DNA of 64,000 bases, taken from assembly GCF_033097365.1 (NCBI RefSeq), contig NZ_AP028461.1, positions 10,567,501 to 10,631,500 of the forward strand, in the 5' to 3' direction. Below, piece after piece: positions 31,978-44,269 of the stretch. Below the pieces are notes generated by a model. That model did not search any database. It was not told the DNA's origin and was given only the letters and a program-made list of their open reading frames with translations. The first letter of the stretch is position 1, and each line of letters begins with the position of its first letter. Origin of the DNA: Actinoplanes sichuanensis (GTDB lineage: Bacteria; Actinomycetota; Actinomycetes; Mycobacteriales; Micromonosporaceae). Made by a program: the position numbers and the translations under genes.

Positions 31978-32910
31978 ATGGCTGAAGTACTGGTCGTCGT
32001 CGAGAACGGCGTCAAGAAGGTCACCCTCGAGATGCTGACGATCGCCCGTGGTCTCGGGTCGGTCTCGGCCGTGGTGTTCGGTGAGGCCGACACCGCCAAG
32101 CTCGGCGAGTTCGGTGCCGAGAAGATCTACGTCGCGTCCGGTGAGGACGTCTCCGGCTACCTGGTCGCTCCCAAGGCGACGGTGGTGGCCGAGCTGGTTC
32201 GCCGCGTGGAGCCGGCCGCCGTGCTGCTGGCCTCCACTCAGGAGGGCAAGGAGATCGCCGCCCGGCTGGCCGTCAAGCTGGACAACGGCCTGCTCACCGA
32301 CGCGGTCGCGCTGGACGCCGACGGCACCGCCACCCAGGCGATCTTCGCCGGTTCGGCGATCGTGAAGTCCAAGGTCACCAAGGGCCTGCCGATCGTCACG
32401 ATCCGCCCGAACTCGGTCACCCCCGAGGCGTCCGCGGCCACCCCCGCGGTCGAGCAGCTGACCGTCGCCGCCACCGACAGTGACAAGCTGGCCAAGGTCG
32501 TCGAGCGGGTCGCCGAGCAGAAGGGCTCGCGTCCCGAGCTGACCGAGGCCGGCATCGTGGTCTCCGGTGGCCGTGGTGTCGGCAACGCGGACAACTTCAA
32601 GCTGGTCGAGGAGCTGGCCGACCTGCTCGGTGGTGCGGTCGGCGCGTCGCGTGCGGCGGTCGACTCGGGTTACTACCCGCACCAGTTCCAGGTCGGGCAG
32701 ACCGGCAAGACGGTGTCGCCGCAGCTCTACGTGGCACTCGGCATCTCCGGCGCGATCCAGCACCGGGCCGGCATGCAGACCTCGAAGACGATCGTCGCGG
32801 TCAACAAGGACGCCGAGGCTCCGATCTTCGAGCTCGCCGACTTCGGCGTCGTCGGCGACCTCTTCAAGGTGGTCCCGCAGGCCGCCGAGGAGATCCGCAA
32901 GCGCAAGTAA
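31978..32910 (+). CDS. etfA: electron transfer flavoprotein alpha subunit
   Basis: The protein has 310 residues. The FAD-binding C-terminal domain is clear: [13 protein letters not shown], then [30 protein letters not shown] and [13 protein letters not shown]. With EtfB it forms the heterodimer that passes electrons from beta-oxidation to the quinone pool. The gene is 20 bases after etfB and is followed by a strong intrinsic terminator. Confidence 0.95.
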   Translation: MAEVLVVVENGVKKVTLEMLTIARGLGSVSAVVFGEADTAKLGEFGAEKIYVASGEDVSGYLVAPKATVVAELVRRVEPAAVLLASTQEGKEIAARLAVKLDNGLLTDAVALDADGTATQAIFAGSAIVKSKVTKGLPIVTIRPNSVTPEASAATPAVEQLTVAATDSDKLAKVVERVAEQKGSRPELTEAGIVVSGGRGVGNADNFKLVEELADLLGGAVGASRAAVDSGYYPHQFQVGQTGKTVSPQLYVALGISGAIQHRAGMQTSKTIVAVNKDAEAPIFELADFGVVGDLFKVVPQAAEEIRKRK

Positions 32911-32926
32911 TCCCAGCACGTTCGGT

Positions 32927-32962
32927 GACGGCCCGGCGGTCTTCCGCCGGGCCGTCTCTTTT
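32927..32962 (+). terminator. intrinsic terminator of etfBA
   Basis: GACGGCCCGGCGG (32927-32939) and CCGCCGGGCCGTC (32944-32956) form a perfect 13-base stem with a 4-base loop, followed by TCTTTTC. Confidence 0.92.
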
Positions 32963-33149
32963 CATGGTGTTCGCGTGCCACCGGATTCAGCCCGGCGGTC
33001 GCGTTTCGGCCGGGAGGGCCGCCTGCCTCGCGCGGGACGGACGGGATGGCGTCGATTGCGGTCGGGGGCGGGCCACGGCGTACCGGAGCGGGGATGTGGT
33101 GTTGATCTTTTGGGGTAGGACGGGCAACGGAATCGGCGAGGGGACGGCC

Positions 33150-33155
33150 TAAGCT
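33150..33155 (+). promoter_or_regulatory. -10 element before cysteine desulfurase
   Basis: TAAGCT lies 8 bases upstream of ATG 33164. The leader would be at most a few bases, since only GAAGGCG lies between. No clear -35 was identified. Confidence 0.4.
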
Positions 33156-33163
33156 TGAAGGCG

Positions 33164-34339
33164 ATGGCCTACCTCGATCATGCGGCGACCACGCCGATGC
33201 TGCCCGCCGCGCTCGACGCCTATGTCGCGGCGGCGCGTGAGCTTGGCAATCCCTCCTCGCTGCACGCCGCGGGGCGGGGGGCTCGACGGCTGGTGGAGGA
33301 GTCCCGGGAGCGGGTGGCCGCCGCGCTGGGTGCCCGGCCGTCCGAGGTGGTGTTCACCGGTGGTGGCACCGAAGCGGACAATCTTGCGGCCAAGGGGATC
33401 TTCTGGGCGCGGCGGGATGCCGATCCGCGGAAGCGGCGTGTGGTCGCGTCCGCGGTGGAGCATCACGCCGTCCTGGACGCGGTCGAGTGGCTCGGGCGGC
33501 ACGAGGACGCCGAGGTGATCCTGCAGGCCGTGGACGCGGCCGGGCGGGTCGATCCGGCCGGGTTCGCCGAGCTGATCAGCGCGCACGGCGACGAGATCGC
33601 GGTGGTCAGCGTGCAGTGGGCGAACAACGAGGTGGGCACCGTTCAGCCGGTGGCCGAGTTGGCGGCGATCGCGGCCGGTGCCGGTGTGCCGTTCCACACC
33701 GACGCGGTGCAGGCGGTCGGGCAGGTTCCGGTCGACTTCGCCGGCAGTGGTGCCGCGGCCCTGACGCTCACCGGGCACAAGGTCGGCGGGCCGGTCGGGG
33801 TGGGTGCGCTGCTGCTCGGGCGGGACGTGGCGTGCACGCCGCTGCTGCACGGCGGTGGCCAGGAGCGGGACGTGCGTTCGGGGACACTCGACACGCCGGG
33901 TGTGGTGGCGTTCGCCACTGCGGTCGAGGCCGCCGTGACCGAGCGCGAGGAGCACACCGCCCGGGTCGCCGCGCTGCGTGACGACCTGGTTGGCCGGGTG
34001 CGCGCCGCGATCCCGGACGCGATCCTCAACGGGGACCCCGACGATCGGCTGCCGGGCAACGCGCACTTCTCCTTCCCGGGCTGCGAAGGAGACGCGTTGC
34101 TGCTGCTCCTGGACGCGCAGGGGATCTACTGCTCGACCGGTTCGGCGTGCTCGGCCGGGGTGGCCCAGCCCAGTCACGTGCTGCTCGCGATGGGCGCCGA
34201 CGACGGGCGGGCCCGATCGTCGTTGCGGTTCAGCCTCGGGCACGACAGCACCAAGGCGGATGTGGACGCGCTGCTGGTGGCCCTGCCGGGCGCGGTCGAG
34301 CGGGCCAGGCGAGCGGGAGCCTGGAAGACGCCCGGATAG
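33164..34339 (+). CDS. cysteine desulfurase (NifS/IscS type)
   Basis: The protein has 391 residues. The PLP lysine is K206 in LTGHKVGGP, and the persulfide Cys is C329 in STGSACSAG. The N-terminal [11 protein letters not shown] is typical of the family. It releases sulfur from cysteine as a persulfide. The next gene is mnmA, 9 bases on, so its main role is probably sulfur supply for tRNA 2-thiouridine, perhaps also Fe-S clusters. The start is ATG 33164; the upstream in-frame TTG at 33155 is unlikely. Confidence 0.93.
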   Translation: MAYLDHAATTPMLPAALDAYVAAARELGNPSSLHAAGRGARRLVEESRERVAAALGARPSEVVFTGGGTEADNLAAKGIFWARRDADPRKRRVVASAVEHHAVLDAVEWLGRHEDAEVILQAVDAAGRVDPAGFAELISAHGDEIAVVSVQWANNEVGTVQPVAELAAIAAGAGVPFHTDAVQAVGQVPVDFAGSGAAALTLTGHKVGGPVGVGALLLGRDVACTPLLHGGGQERDVRSGTLDTPGVVAFATAVEAAVTEREEHTARVAALRDDLVGRVRAAIPDAILNGDPDDRLPGNAHFSFPGCEGDALLLLLDAQGIYCSTGSACSAGVAQPSHVLLAMGADDGRARSSLRFSLGHDSTKADVDALLVALPGAVERARRAGAWKTPG

Positions 34340-34342
34340 GCT
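34337..34342 (+). promoter_or_regulatory. possible internal leaderless promoter of mnmA
   Basis: TAGGCT begins with the stop codon of the cysteine desulfurase gene and lies 6 bases before the mnmA ATG. No Shine-Dalgarno sequence precedes mnmA. It may allow separate expression of mnmA within the operon. Confidence 0.35.
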
Positions 34343-34348
34343 TGCGTC

Positions 34349-35437
34349 ATGCGAGTTCTTGCGGCCATGTCGGGTGGTGTCGATTCCGCGGTCGCCGCCG
34401 CGCGCGCCCGGGATGCCGGCCACGACGTCACCGGTGTGCACCTGGCGTTGGCCCGTAATCCACAGACCTTCCGGACCGGGGCGCGCGGCTGCTGCACCCT
34501 GGAGGACTCGCGCGACGCGCGCCGGGCCGCCGACGTGATCGGCATCCCGTTCTACGTCTGGGACATGGCGGAGGAGTTCCACGACAGCGTGGTCGACGAC
34601 TTCGTGAACGAGTATGCGGCGGGCCGCACCCCCAACCCGTGCCTGCGCTGCAACGAGAAGATCAAGTTCGCCGCGGTGCTGGACCGGGCGGTCGCGCTCG
34701 GCTTCGACGCGGTGGTCACCGGTCACCACGCCCGGCTGGGCGCCGACGGCCTGCTGCGCCGCAGCGTCGACCTGCCCAAGGACCAGTCCTACGTGCTGGC
34801 CGTGCTCACCCGCGCGCAGCTCGACCGGGCGATCTTCCCGCTCGGCGATTCGACGAAGGAGCAGGTCCGGGCCGAGGCGGCCGAGCGTGGCCTGGCCGTC
34901 GCCGACAAGCCCGACTCGCACGACATCTGCTTCATCTCCGACGGCGACACCCGCGGGTTCCTGGAGAGCCGGCTCGGGTCGGCGCCGGGTGACATCGTCG
35001 ACGGGCGGACCGGGGAGAAACTGGGGACCCACAACGGGGCGTATGGCTTCACCATCGGTCAGCGGAAGGGCCTGGACCTGCGGGTTCCGGCCGCCGACGG
35101 TCGTCCACGGTACGTGTTGTCGATCACGCCCGTCTCCAACACGGTGACCGTCGGGCCCCGTGAGGATCTTGAAGTGGACGTGGTCAGCGCCTCTCGCCCG
35201 ATCTGGCATGACATTTCGGACAATCTGTCCTGCGAGGTGCAGTTGCGGGCGCACGGTGAGGTCGTCGGCGCATCGGTCTCCGTCGAGGATGACGTTTTGA
35301 CCGCGCGGCTGGTCACCCCCGCCCGGGGCGTCGCCGCCGGTCAGGCCATCGTGGCCTACCGGCCCGACCCGGCCGGTGACATCGTGCTCGGCTCGGCGAC
35401 GATCACGGCCGGTTCACGGGCGTCGACACATGCCTGA
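34349..35437 (+). CDS. mnmA: tRNA-specific 2-thiouridylase
   Basis: The protein has 362 residues. The ATP pyrophosphatase loop is [11 protein letters not shown]. The two catalytic Cys are in [14 protein letters not shown] and [15 protein letters not shown]. It adds sulfur to the wobble uridine of tRNA for Lys, Glu and Gln. The cysteine desulfurase just upstream would be its sulfur donor. The last 8 bases overlap the MetE-like gene. Confidence 0.95.
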   Translation: MRVLAAMSGGVDSAVAAARARDAGHDVTGVHLALARNPQTFRTGARGCCTLEDSRDARRAADVIGIPFYVWDMAEEFHDSVVDDFVNEYAAGRTPNPCLRCNEKIKFAAVLDRAVALGFDAVVTGHHARLGADGLLRRSVDLPKDQSYVLAVLTRAQLDRAIFPLGDSTKEQVRAEAAERGLAVADKPDSHDICFISDGDTRGFLESRLGSAPGDIVDGRTGEKLGTHNGAYGFTIGQRKGLDLRVPAADGRPRYVLSITPVSNTVTVGPREDLEVDVVSASRPIWHDISDNLSCEVQLRAHGEVVGASVSVEDDVLTARLVTPARGVAAGQAIVAYRPDPAGDIVLGSATITAGSRASTHA

Positions 35438-36425
35438 CTTCCCGTGGGGGCCGGGCGTCGCCACCGGCATCGGATCGCTGCCCGGCGCCGACATCGCCGA
35501 GGCACAGCGGATCGTCCTGGGTGAGCTGCCCGGCCTGCCACACCTGGCCGAGCTGCCGGCCCGTGGCCCCGGCTCGGACATGATCGGGCGGAGCGCCGGG
35601 TTCCTGGTCGAGTTGCCGGTGCAGCTCTACGCCGGTCGCTGGCAGATCGCCGCCCGGCCCGGGCAGGACCTCCGGCGGACCGCCGACCTGCTCGAACGCG
35701 ACCTGGACCAGCTCACCGAGCAGGCCGACGGCTACGCCGGGCCGCTCAAGATCCAGGCGGCCGGGCCGTGGACCCTCGCCGCGAGCCTGGACCTGCCGAT
35801 CGGCGGCCGGATGCTGCGTGACCCGGGCGCCGTCCGCGACCTGACCGACTCGCTCGCCGAGGGGCTCCGCCGGCACGTGGCCGACGTGCGCAAACGTGTG
35901 CCCGGGGCGACCGTCCTGCTGCAGCTGGACGAGCCGTCGCTGCCGACCGTGCTGGCCGGGCGGGTGCCGACCGAGAGCGGCCTCAGTGCGTACCGGGAGG
36001 TCGACGGTCCGGACGCGGCGTCCCGGCTGCGGACCGTGGTGGAGGCCGTCGACGCGCCGGTGATCGTGCACTGCTGCGCCCCGCAGGTGCCGCTCCAGGT
36101 GGTGCGGGACGCGCGGGCCGCGGCCGTCGCCCTCGACCTGTCGCTGGTCAAGGACCTGGACCCGTTGGGTGAGGCGATCGAGGCCGGGCTGGGGATCTTT
36201 GCGGGCGCGGCGCCGGCCCTGCCCACCGGGGCGCGGCCGCCCGACTCGAAGCAGATCGCCGAGCGGGTGGGCACCCTGTGGCGGCGGCTCGGCTTCCCGG
36301 CGGCCCGGCTACCGGAGCAGGTGGTGATCACCCCGGCGTGCGGGCTGGCCGGCGCGCCGCCCGCCCACGTTCGCGCGTTGCTCAAGGCATGCACGGAGGC
36401 CGGACGCCGGATCGCCGAGGTCTGA
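35430..36425 (+). CDS. MetE-like cobalamin-independent methionine synthase C-domain protein
   Basis: The protein has 331 residues, less than half of MetE (about 750), and corresponds only to the catalytic barrel. Candidate zinc ligands are the His and Cys in VIVHCCAP and the Cys in [11 protein letters not shown]. The start TGIGSLPG is typical of these short MetE relatives. Methyl donor and acceptor are unknown; short homologues in archaea use methylated corrinoid or other donors. ATG 35430 overlaps mnmA by 8 bases, so it belongs to the same operon. Confidence 0.78.
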   Translation: MPDFPWGPGVATGIGSLPGADIAEAQRIVLGELPGLPHLAELPARGPGSDMIGRSAGFLVELPVQLYAGRWQIAARPGQDLRRTADLLERDLDQLTEQADGYAGPLKIQAAGPWTLAASLDLPIGGRMLRDPGAVRDLTDSLAEGLRRHVADVRKRVPGATVLLQLDEPSLPTVLAGRVPTESGLSAYREVDGPDAASRLRTVVEAVDAPVIVHCCAPQVPLQVVRDARAAAVALDLSLVKDLDPLGEAIEAGLGIFAGAAPALPTGARPPDSKQIAERVGTLWRRLGFPAARLPEQVVITPACGLAGAPPAHVRALLKACTEAGRRIAEV

Positions 36426-36466
36426 GGGCGGAAAGTGTCGGGGGGTGGGGTTACCGTGCCACCTAG

Positions 36467-38761
<2,295 letters not shown>

Positions 38762-38886
38762 ATCGTGACGGATCTTACGTTCAGGAGATTAAGGGCTTCT
38801 AACTACGTATAGGTGCTTTACGGCAAAAAGCGCCATATGGATCTATGGTGTATGCGATTGGTGATCGAGGCCATCGTGGAGGTCGC
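38762..38886 (+). promoter_or_regulatory. AT-richer leader of the GGDEF-EAL gene
   Basis: This gap is notably richer in A and T than its surroundings. It holds a hairpin, GGTGCTTT (38812-38819) with AAAGCGCC (38827-38834), one G-U pair, without a T-run. A promoter is likely, but I cannot place the hexamers. GGAGG (38878-38882) is the ribosome site. Confidence 0.4.
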
Positions 38887-40956
38887 ATGGATGCCGCTCG
38901 CCCACGGACGGACGGCCGGCGGCACCGGCGCACGGTGATCGTTTCCACGGCCTCGGCCGGCGTCGCGGCCCTGGCGCTGTTGCTGCTCGGCCCGGCGGAC
39001 GCGCTGCCACCGGCCTTCTGGGCCATGGCCCTGCTCGCCGTGGTGGTCGACGCCCGGCCCTATGTGGTTCCCGGGCGCCGGGCCAGCGCGGTGATCCTGC
39101 CCTCGATCTGCTTCACCTTCGCGGTGGCGCTGGCCTGGGGCGCCGCTCCGGCGATCGCGGTGCAACTGGTCGCGGTCGCCGTGGCCGGGGCCCGGATGCG
39201 GCACTCGCTGCGGCGTACCGTGCATCTGGCCCTGCAGCACGTGGCCGCGCTCGGTGCGGCCGCGGGAGTCGCCGACCTGGGGCGGTTGCGCATCGACCCG
39301 AGCCCCGACTGGTGGGACGCCATGGTCATCTGCGTGGCGGCGGTCGCGTGGATCACCGCCCGCCACGCGGTCGCCGGCCTGGTCCGCGGCCTCACCTCGG
39401 AGGGCCGCGTCCCGGCCCGGCGCCGCCGCGGGCACGCCGACCTGCTGGCCTCGGCCGCGCTGCTGCTGCTCGGCCCGGTGGTGCTGGTCGCCGCCCTGGT
39501 CAGCCCGGCCCTGCTGCCGCTCGCCCTGCTGGCCCTGCACGCCGTGCACCGGATGGTCCGCTGGGCCGGCGAGTCGGAGCGGGCCGCCCGGTTCGACCCG
39601 CTCACCGGTCTGCCGAACCGGCGCGCCCTGCAGACCGCGATGGCTGAACGCCCGGCCGATCGGCGGCGGGCGCTGCTGCTGCTCGATCTGGACCGGTTCC
39701 GGACCGTCAACGACGCGCTCGGCCACGGGGCCGGTGACCGGCTGCTCACCCGGGTCGCCGACCGGCTCACCGCGGTGGTGCCCGCCCACGACCTGGTGGT
39801 GCGTCTCGGCGGCGACGAGTTCGCGGTGCTCGCCACCCGGGTCGAGGACCCGGCGTCGGCCCGACGGATCGCGCAGCACCTGGCCGAGGCGCTGAGCCGC
39901 CCGTTCCCGCTGGACGGCACCCCGGTCGAGCTCAGCGCCTCGATCGGGATAGCCCTCCAATCCGGCCGCCGTGACAGCAGCACCCTGCTGCGCGAGGCCG
40001 AGTCGGCGATGTACGAGGCGAAACAGCGTGGCGACCAGGTGGCGGTGCACGGGCCGGACGCCGCCAAGCACACCCCGGACCGGCTGAGTCTGGTCGCCGA
40101 TCTGCGGACCGCGCTGCGCCGGGAGCCCCCCGACGACGGGATAGTCCTCTACTACCAGCCGCAGATCGCGATCGCGACGGGCGAGGTGGTCGGAGTGGAG
40201 GCGCTGCTGCGCTGGCGGCACCCGCGACGCGGCACGATCGGGCCGGAGGAACTGCTCCGGGCGGCCGAGCCGACGCCCGTGATGCGCCTGCTCACCGCCC
40301 GGGTGCTGGAGGAGGTGGTGGCCCAGCTGGCGACGTGGCGCGACGCCGGGGCGCCGCTGCGGGCCGCGGTCAACGTGAGCGCTCGCGACCTGCACGCCGG
40401 TGACATCGCGGACCGGGTCGGCGCCCTCCTCGATCGCTACGCGGTGCCCGCCGACCTGCTGCAACTGGAGATCACCGAAAGCGCGTTGATGGCCGATCCG
40501 CACCGGGTGCTGGAGACGACCACCAGGCTGTCCCGGATGGGGGTGGCGATCTCGCTCGACGACTTCGGCACCGGCTACTCCTCGCTCCAGCATCTGCGAC
40601 GGCTGCCGCTGTCCGAGGTCAAGATCGACCGCTCGTTCGTGCTCGGTATGGCCGGCGACTCCGGGGACGCGGCGATCGTACGATCGGTGGTCGGTCTGGC
40701 CGAGGCCCTCGGCCTCCGTGCCGTCGCCGAAGGTGTCGAGGATGAGGTGACCTGGCGTCTTCTGGCCGCCGCCGGCTGTCACACCGCGCAGGGCTGGTTC
40801 CACGCCCGGCCGATGCCGGCCGCCGATCTGCGGGAGTGGCTGGGGCGGTACCGCCCGGTCCGACCCGGGATTCGCGGCGAAATAGACTCTGTGGGCACAT
40901 CTAAAACGTCGAACAACGAGGGGGCAGGATGGCCGCCATCTCCCGCGAAGAGGTAG
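38887..40956 (+). CDS. membrane GGDEF-EAL c-di-GMP enzyme (RmdB-like position)
   Basis: The protein has 689 residues. About six hydrophobic helices (15-220) lead to a GGDEF domain ([24 protein letters not shown]) and an EAL domain. All EAL catalytic motifs are kept: [45 protein letters not shown] and QGWF. Phosphodiesterase activity is therefore likely, and cyclase activity possible. No inhibitory RxxD site precedes GGDEF. The place between ligA and gatC matches, as I remember, Streptomyces rmdB. I start at ATG 38887 because GGAGG lies 4 bases upstream; an ATG at 38845 lacks one. The end overlaps gatC by 28 bases. Confidence 0.9.
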   Translation: MDAARPRTDGRRHRRTVIVSTASAGVAALALLLLGPADALPPAFWAMALLAVVVDARPYVVPGRRASAVILPSICFTFAVALAWGAAPAIAVQLVAVAVAGARMRHSLRRTVHLALQHVAALGAAAGVADLGRLRIDPSPDWWDAMVICVAAVAWITARHAVAGLVRGLTSEGRVPARRRRGHADLLASAALLLLGPVVLVAALVSPALLPLALLALHAVHRMVRWAGESERAARFDPLTGLPNRRALQTAMAERPADRRRALLLLDLDRFRTVNDALGHGAGDRLLTRVADRLTAVVPAHDLVVRLGGDEFAVLATRVEDPASARRIAQHLAEALSRPFPLDGTPVELSASIGIALQSGRRDSSTLLREAESAMYEAKQRGDQVAVHGPDAAKHTPDRLSLVADLRTALRREPPDDGIVLYYQPQIAIATGEVVGVEALLRWRHPRRGTIGPEELLRAAEPTPVMRLLTARVLEEVVAQLATWRDAGAPLRAAVNVSARDLHAGDIADRVGALLDRYAVPADLLQLEITESALMADPHRVLETTTRLSRMGVAISLDDFGTGYSSLQHLRRLPLSEVKIDRSFVLGMAGDSGDAAIVRSVVGLAEALGLRAVAEGVEDEVTWRLLAAAGCHTAQGWFHARPMPAADLREWLGRYRPVRPGIRGEIDSVGTSKTSNNEGAGWPPSPAKR

Positions 40957-41228
40957 CGCACCTGGCGCGCCTGTCGCGGCTCGCCGTGACCGAGGAGGAG
41001 CTCGACCGCTTTGCGGGTCAGCTCGACGTGATCCTCCAGTCGGTCGCCCGGGTCGGTGAGGTGGCCGCGGAGGACATTCCGCCGACCTCGCACTCGGTGC
41101 CACTGACCAACGTGTATCGCGAGGACGTCCCCACGCCGAGCCTGGCGCAGGACGCGGCGCTGTCCGGCGCGCCGGACGCCTACGAGGGCCGCTTCCGCGT
41201 GCCGCGCATCCTGGACGAGGAGGACTGA
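40929..41228 (+). CDS. gatC: Asp/Glu-tRNA amidotransferase subunit C
   Basis: The protein has 99 residues. It has the typical GatC pattern: [22 protein letters not shown], then LDVILQSV and a C-terminal VPRILDEE. It stabilises GatA and contacts GatB in the GatCAB complex that makes Gln-tRNA (and Asn-tRNA) by transamidation. The ATG lies inside the last codons of the GGDEF-EAL gene in another frame. GatA begins 3 bases after its stop. Confidence 0.95.
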   Translation: MAAISREEVAHLARLSRLAVTEEELDRFAGQLDVILQSVARVGEVAAEDIPPTSHSVPLTNVYREDVPTPSLAQDAALSGAPDAYEGRFRVPRILDEED

Positions 41229-41231
41229 CCT

Positions 41232-42695
41232 GTGAGTGACCTGACCAGGCTCTCCGCCACCGAGCTGGCCTCTCTCATCGGGACGAAGGAGGTCTCCGCC
41301 GTCGAGGTGGCGACCGCCCACCTGGACCGCATCGCCGCAGTCGACGAGCGGGTCCACGCGTTCCTGCACGTCGATCGTGAGGGTGCGCTTGCGGCCGCCG
41401 CAGCCGTCGACCGGGGTGAGATCACCGGGCCGCTGGCCGGTGTGCCGATCGCCGTCAAGGACGTGGTGACCACCAAGGGCATCCCGACCACGGCCGCCTC
41501 CAAGATCCTCGAGGGCTGGCGGCCGCCGTATGACGCGACGATCGTCGAGCGGCTCAAGGCAGCCGGGATGCCGATCCTCGGCAAGACCAACATGGACGAG
41601 TTCGCGATGGGCTCCTCCACGGAGTACAGCGCCTACGGCCCGACCAACAACCCGTGGGACCTGGGCCGCATCCCGGGTGGCTCGGGTGGTGGCTCGGCGG
41701 CCGCCCTCGCGGCCTACGAGGCGCCGCTCGCGATCGGCACCGACACCGGCGGCTCGATCCGCCAGCCGGGCGCGGTCACCGGCACGGTCGGCGCCAAGCC
41801 GACCTATGGCGGCACGTCCCGCTACGGCCTGATCGCCTTCTCCTCCTCGCTGGACACCCCCGGCCCCTGCGGCCGGACCGTCGAGGACACCGCCCTGCTG
41901 CACGCGGTGATCGCCGGCCACGACCCGCGGGACTCGACCTCGATCCCGCAGCCGGTGCCGGACGTGGTGGCCGCCGCCCGCCGGGGCGCGACGGGTGACC
42001 TGACCGGGGTCAAGCTGGGTCTGGTCAAGGAGTTCGCCGGGGACGGTTCCGAGCCCGGCGTGACCGCCGCGTTCCGGGAGTCGCTGGAGGCTCTGGTCAA
42101 GCTGGGTGCCGAGGTCGTCGAGGTGTCCTGCCCGAACTTCCAGTACGCGCTGCCGGCGTACTACCTGATCGCGCCGAGTGAGTGCTCGTCGAACCTGGCC
42201 CGCTTCGACGGCGTGCGGTATGGCCTGCGCACCGGCGACGACGGCAGCCGGTCGCTCGAGGAGGTCATGTCGCTGACCCGTGACGAGGGCTTCGGCCCCG
42301 AGGTCAAGCGGCGCATCATCCTCGGCACGTACGCGCTGTCGAGTGGCTACTACGACGCCTACTACGGCCAGGCGCAGAAGGTGCGGACCCTGATCACCAG
42401 GGACTTCCAGGCCGCGTTCGAGCAGGTGGACGTGCTGGTCTCGCCGACCACCCCGTTCGTGGCGTTCCCGTTCGGGTCGCGGACCAGTGACCCGTACCAG
42501 ATGTATCTCGCCGACCTGTTCACCATCCCGACGAACCTGTACGGCGGCCCGGCCATCTCGGTCCCGTGCGGTCTCTCCGAGGGCCTGCCGGTCGGTTTCC
42601 AGATCATGGCCCCGACCATGGCCGACGACCGGATGTACCGGGTCGCGGCCGCTCTCGAGTCGGCGGTCGGCACCTTCACGCCGCCGGCGCTCTGA
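41232..42695 (+). CDS. gatA: Glu-tRNA amidotransferase subunit A
   Basis: The protein has 487 residues. It is an amidase-signature enzyme with the Ser-cisSer-Lys triad spread over [20 protein letters not shown] and DTGGSIRQP. It releases ammonia from glutamine for the GatB kinase/transamidase. The start is GTG 41232, with AGGAGG 8 bases upstream. It is in an operon with gatC, while gatB is separated by an M1 peptidase gene on the other strand. Confidence 0.96.
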   Translation: MSDLTRLSATELASLIGTKEVSAVEVATAHLDRIAAVDERVHAFLHVDREGALAAAAAVDRGEITGPLAGVPIAVKDVVTTKGIPTTAASKILEGWRPPYDATIVERLKAAGMPILGKTNMDEFAMGSSTEYSAYGPTNNPWDLGRIPGGSGGGSAAALAAYEAPLAIGTDTGGSIRQPGAVTGTVGAKPTYGGTSRYGLIAFSSSLDTPGPCGRTVEDTALLHAVIAGHDPRDSTSIPQPVPDVVAAARRGATGDLTGVKLGLVKEFAGDGSEPGVTAAFRESLEALVKLGAEVVEVSCPNFQYALPAYYLIAPSECSSNLARFDGVRYGLRTGDDGSRSLEEVMSLTRDEGFGPEVKRRIILGTYALSSGYYDAYYGQAQKVRTLITRDFQAAFEQVDVLVSPTTPFVAFPFGSRTSDPYQMYLADLFTIPTNLYGGPAISVPCGLSEGLPVGFQIMAPTMADDRMYRVAAALESAVGTFTPPAL

Positions 42696-42701
42696 CGCGT
42701 T

Positions 42702-42727
42702 GCGAGGGGGCCGCGCGGCCCCCTCGC
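42702..42727. terminator. bidirectional terminator between gatA and M1 peptidase
   Basis: GCGAGGGGGCC (42702-42712) and GGCCCCCTCGC (42717-42727) form a perfect 11-base stem with loop GCGC between two convergent stops. No T-run. Confidence 0.8.
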
Positions 42728-42731
42728 GACA

Positions 42732-44174
42732 TCACGCGGGGGTCGTCGGCGAGTCCAGCCAGGCGTCGATCAGCTTGGTGAAGTCCTTGCCGGTCTCCGC
42801 GTTGACGAACGCGGTGAACGAGGCCCGGTCCTGGTTGGTGTTGCGGTTCTTCTCCACCCAGGCGGTGGCCAGCGCGAAGAACTTCTTGTCACCGAGCGCG
42901 TCGTTCAACTCCTTGAGCATGGCCGCCGGGCACACGTAGACGTTGCTCTCGGCGAACGTGCCGGCGGTCGGCTTGCCGGGCGGGCCGACCCGCTTACGCA
43001 GCTTGGCGTCGCTCTCTCGCAGGTACTTCTCCAGGTAGACGTCGTCGAACCCGTACAGCTCCTGCTCGTACAGGTACTGCACGTAGGTGGCGAAACCCTC
43101 GTTCAGCCACAGGTCGGTCCAGGTCGCCGGGGTGACCGCGTTGCCGAACCACTGGTGGGCGTACTCGTGGACGAGCACCGCCTCGAACTCCTTGAGGTCA
43201 CTCGCCTTGAACGCCTCCCGGCCCATGCTCAGCATCTGCTGCGTCTCCATGGCCGAGATCGAGCCGTTCATCAGAGCGCCGGCCGAGGGGTACGGGTACG
43301 GCCCGAACCGCTCCTCCAGCCACTCGATCAGCTTCGGCGTCTTCTTCAGGGTGCTCAGGTAGCGGTCGTCGCTCTTCGGCACCACGAAGTTGGTGATCTT
43401 CAGTCCGTGCGGCCCGGTCTGCTCGATCTTCTTGTACTTGTCGACCGCCAGGGTGGTCACGTACGCCGCCACCGGATCCGCGCTGGAGTAGTGGTAGGTG
43501 TTCCCCTCGACCTTGCCGGGTGTGCCGTTCGCCGCCGCCGCCCAGCCCGCCGGGACGGTCACCGCCAGGTCGTAGAGCGCCTCGTCGGACGGGTGCTCGT
43601 TGACCGGGTACCAGGTGAGTGCGCCCCACGGCTCCTGCATGGTCCAGAGCACGCCGTCCTTCGACGACCGCATGCCGATGCCCTCGGACGCGTCCCCGCG
43701 GTGCGACGGCATCTCCACCTGTTTCGGGGTGCCGTGGTAGGCGACGGTCAGCGTCACCGGCCGATCAGCGGTGACCGCGGTCGGCACGACCAGTTTCTCC
43801 TTCTCGACCGTGCCGGCGGCCGCCTTCTCGTCGACGGTGACCTTGTCGACGGTCAGGCCGGTGAAGTCCAGCTTGATCTCGCTCGCGTCGGCGACCGGCC
43901 GGATCCGCACGGTGGCCGTGCCGGTGAGGACCTTGGTGTCCGGCTTCCAGTCCAGTTCCAGCCCGTAGTGCAGAACGTCCAGGCCGGGATTGCCCTTCTC
44001 CGGGTAGAGCCGGTCGGCCACCGGGGTGGAACGGCCCGCCGCCCAGGGGCTGTAGTCGATCTTCACCTCGTCGGCGGTGGACTTCGTCGGCGCGGGCTTG
44101 TCGTCGTCGGCTTTCGTGCAGCCGGTGATGAGGAGTGTCGCGGCCAGTGCGGCGACGGTCGAGGTGCGGCGCAT
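42732..44174 (-). CDS. lipoprotein M1-family metallopeptidase
   Basis: The protein has 480 residues. The signal sequence MRRTSTVAALAATLLITGC ends in a lipobox, so the enzyme sits outside the membrane. The zinc site is complete: H336-E-Y-A-H340 and E359 in LNEGFATY. The exopeptidase motif GAMEN is replaced by ISAMETQQ, so N-terminal amine recognition may be altered. It is shorter than most M1 aminopeptidases (about 850) and ends soon after the catalytic domain. The start ATG 44174 has AGGAAGA upstream; an ATG at 44201 has none. Confidence 0.9.
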   Translation of the reverse strand: MRRTSTVAALAATLLITGCTKADDDKPAPTKSTADEVKIDYSPWAAGRSTPVADRLYPEKGNPGLDVLHYGLELDWKPDTKVLTGTATVRIRPVADASEIKLDFTGLTVDKVTVDEKAAAGTVEKEKLVVPTAVTADRPVTLTVAYHGTPKQVEMPSHRGDASEGIGMRSSKDGVLWTMQEPWGALTWYPVNEHPSDEALYDLAVTVPAGWAAAANGTPGKVEGNTYHYSSADPVAAYVTTLAVDKYKKIEQTGPHGLKITNFVVPKSDDRYLSTLKKTPKLIEWLEERFGPYPYPSAGALMNGSISAMETQQMLSMGREAFKASDLKEFEAVLVHEYAHQWFGNAVTPATWTDLWLNEGFATYVQYLYEQELYGFDDVYLEKYLRESDAKLRKRVGPPGKPTAGTFAESNVYVCPAAMLKELNDALGDKKFFALATAWVEKNRNTNQDRASFTAFVNAETGKDFTKLIDAWLDSPTTPA

Positions 44175-44221
44175 GCGGTAGATCTTCCTGGGCGGATGCA
44201 AAGTCTGTCAGACCGGGCGAC

Positions 44222-44227
44222 TAGGCT
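44222..44227 (+). promoter_or_regulatory. -10 element upstream of gatB
   Basis: TAGGCT would start a transcript about 35 bases before the gatB ATG. It explains separate expression of gatB, which is cut off from gatCA by the M1 gene. No clear -35. Confidence 0.4.
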
Positions 44228-44269
44228 TGGCCCCTGACCCGATGTCCTTGAAGCCGGAGCCGCACGCAC

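Noticed and set aside
32963..33149. Possible small gene between etfA and cysteine desulfurase
   Set aside because: Only Arg/Gly-rich shadow frames without ribosome sites are present after the etf terminator.
44175..44201. ATG at 44201 as start of the M1 peptidase
   Set aside because: It lacks a ribosome site and would place nine hydrophilic residues before the lipoprotein signal. ATG 44174 has AGGAAGA at a good distance.
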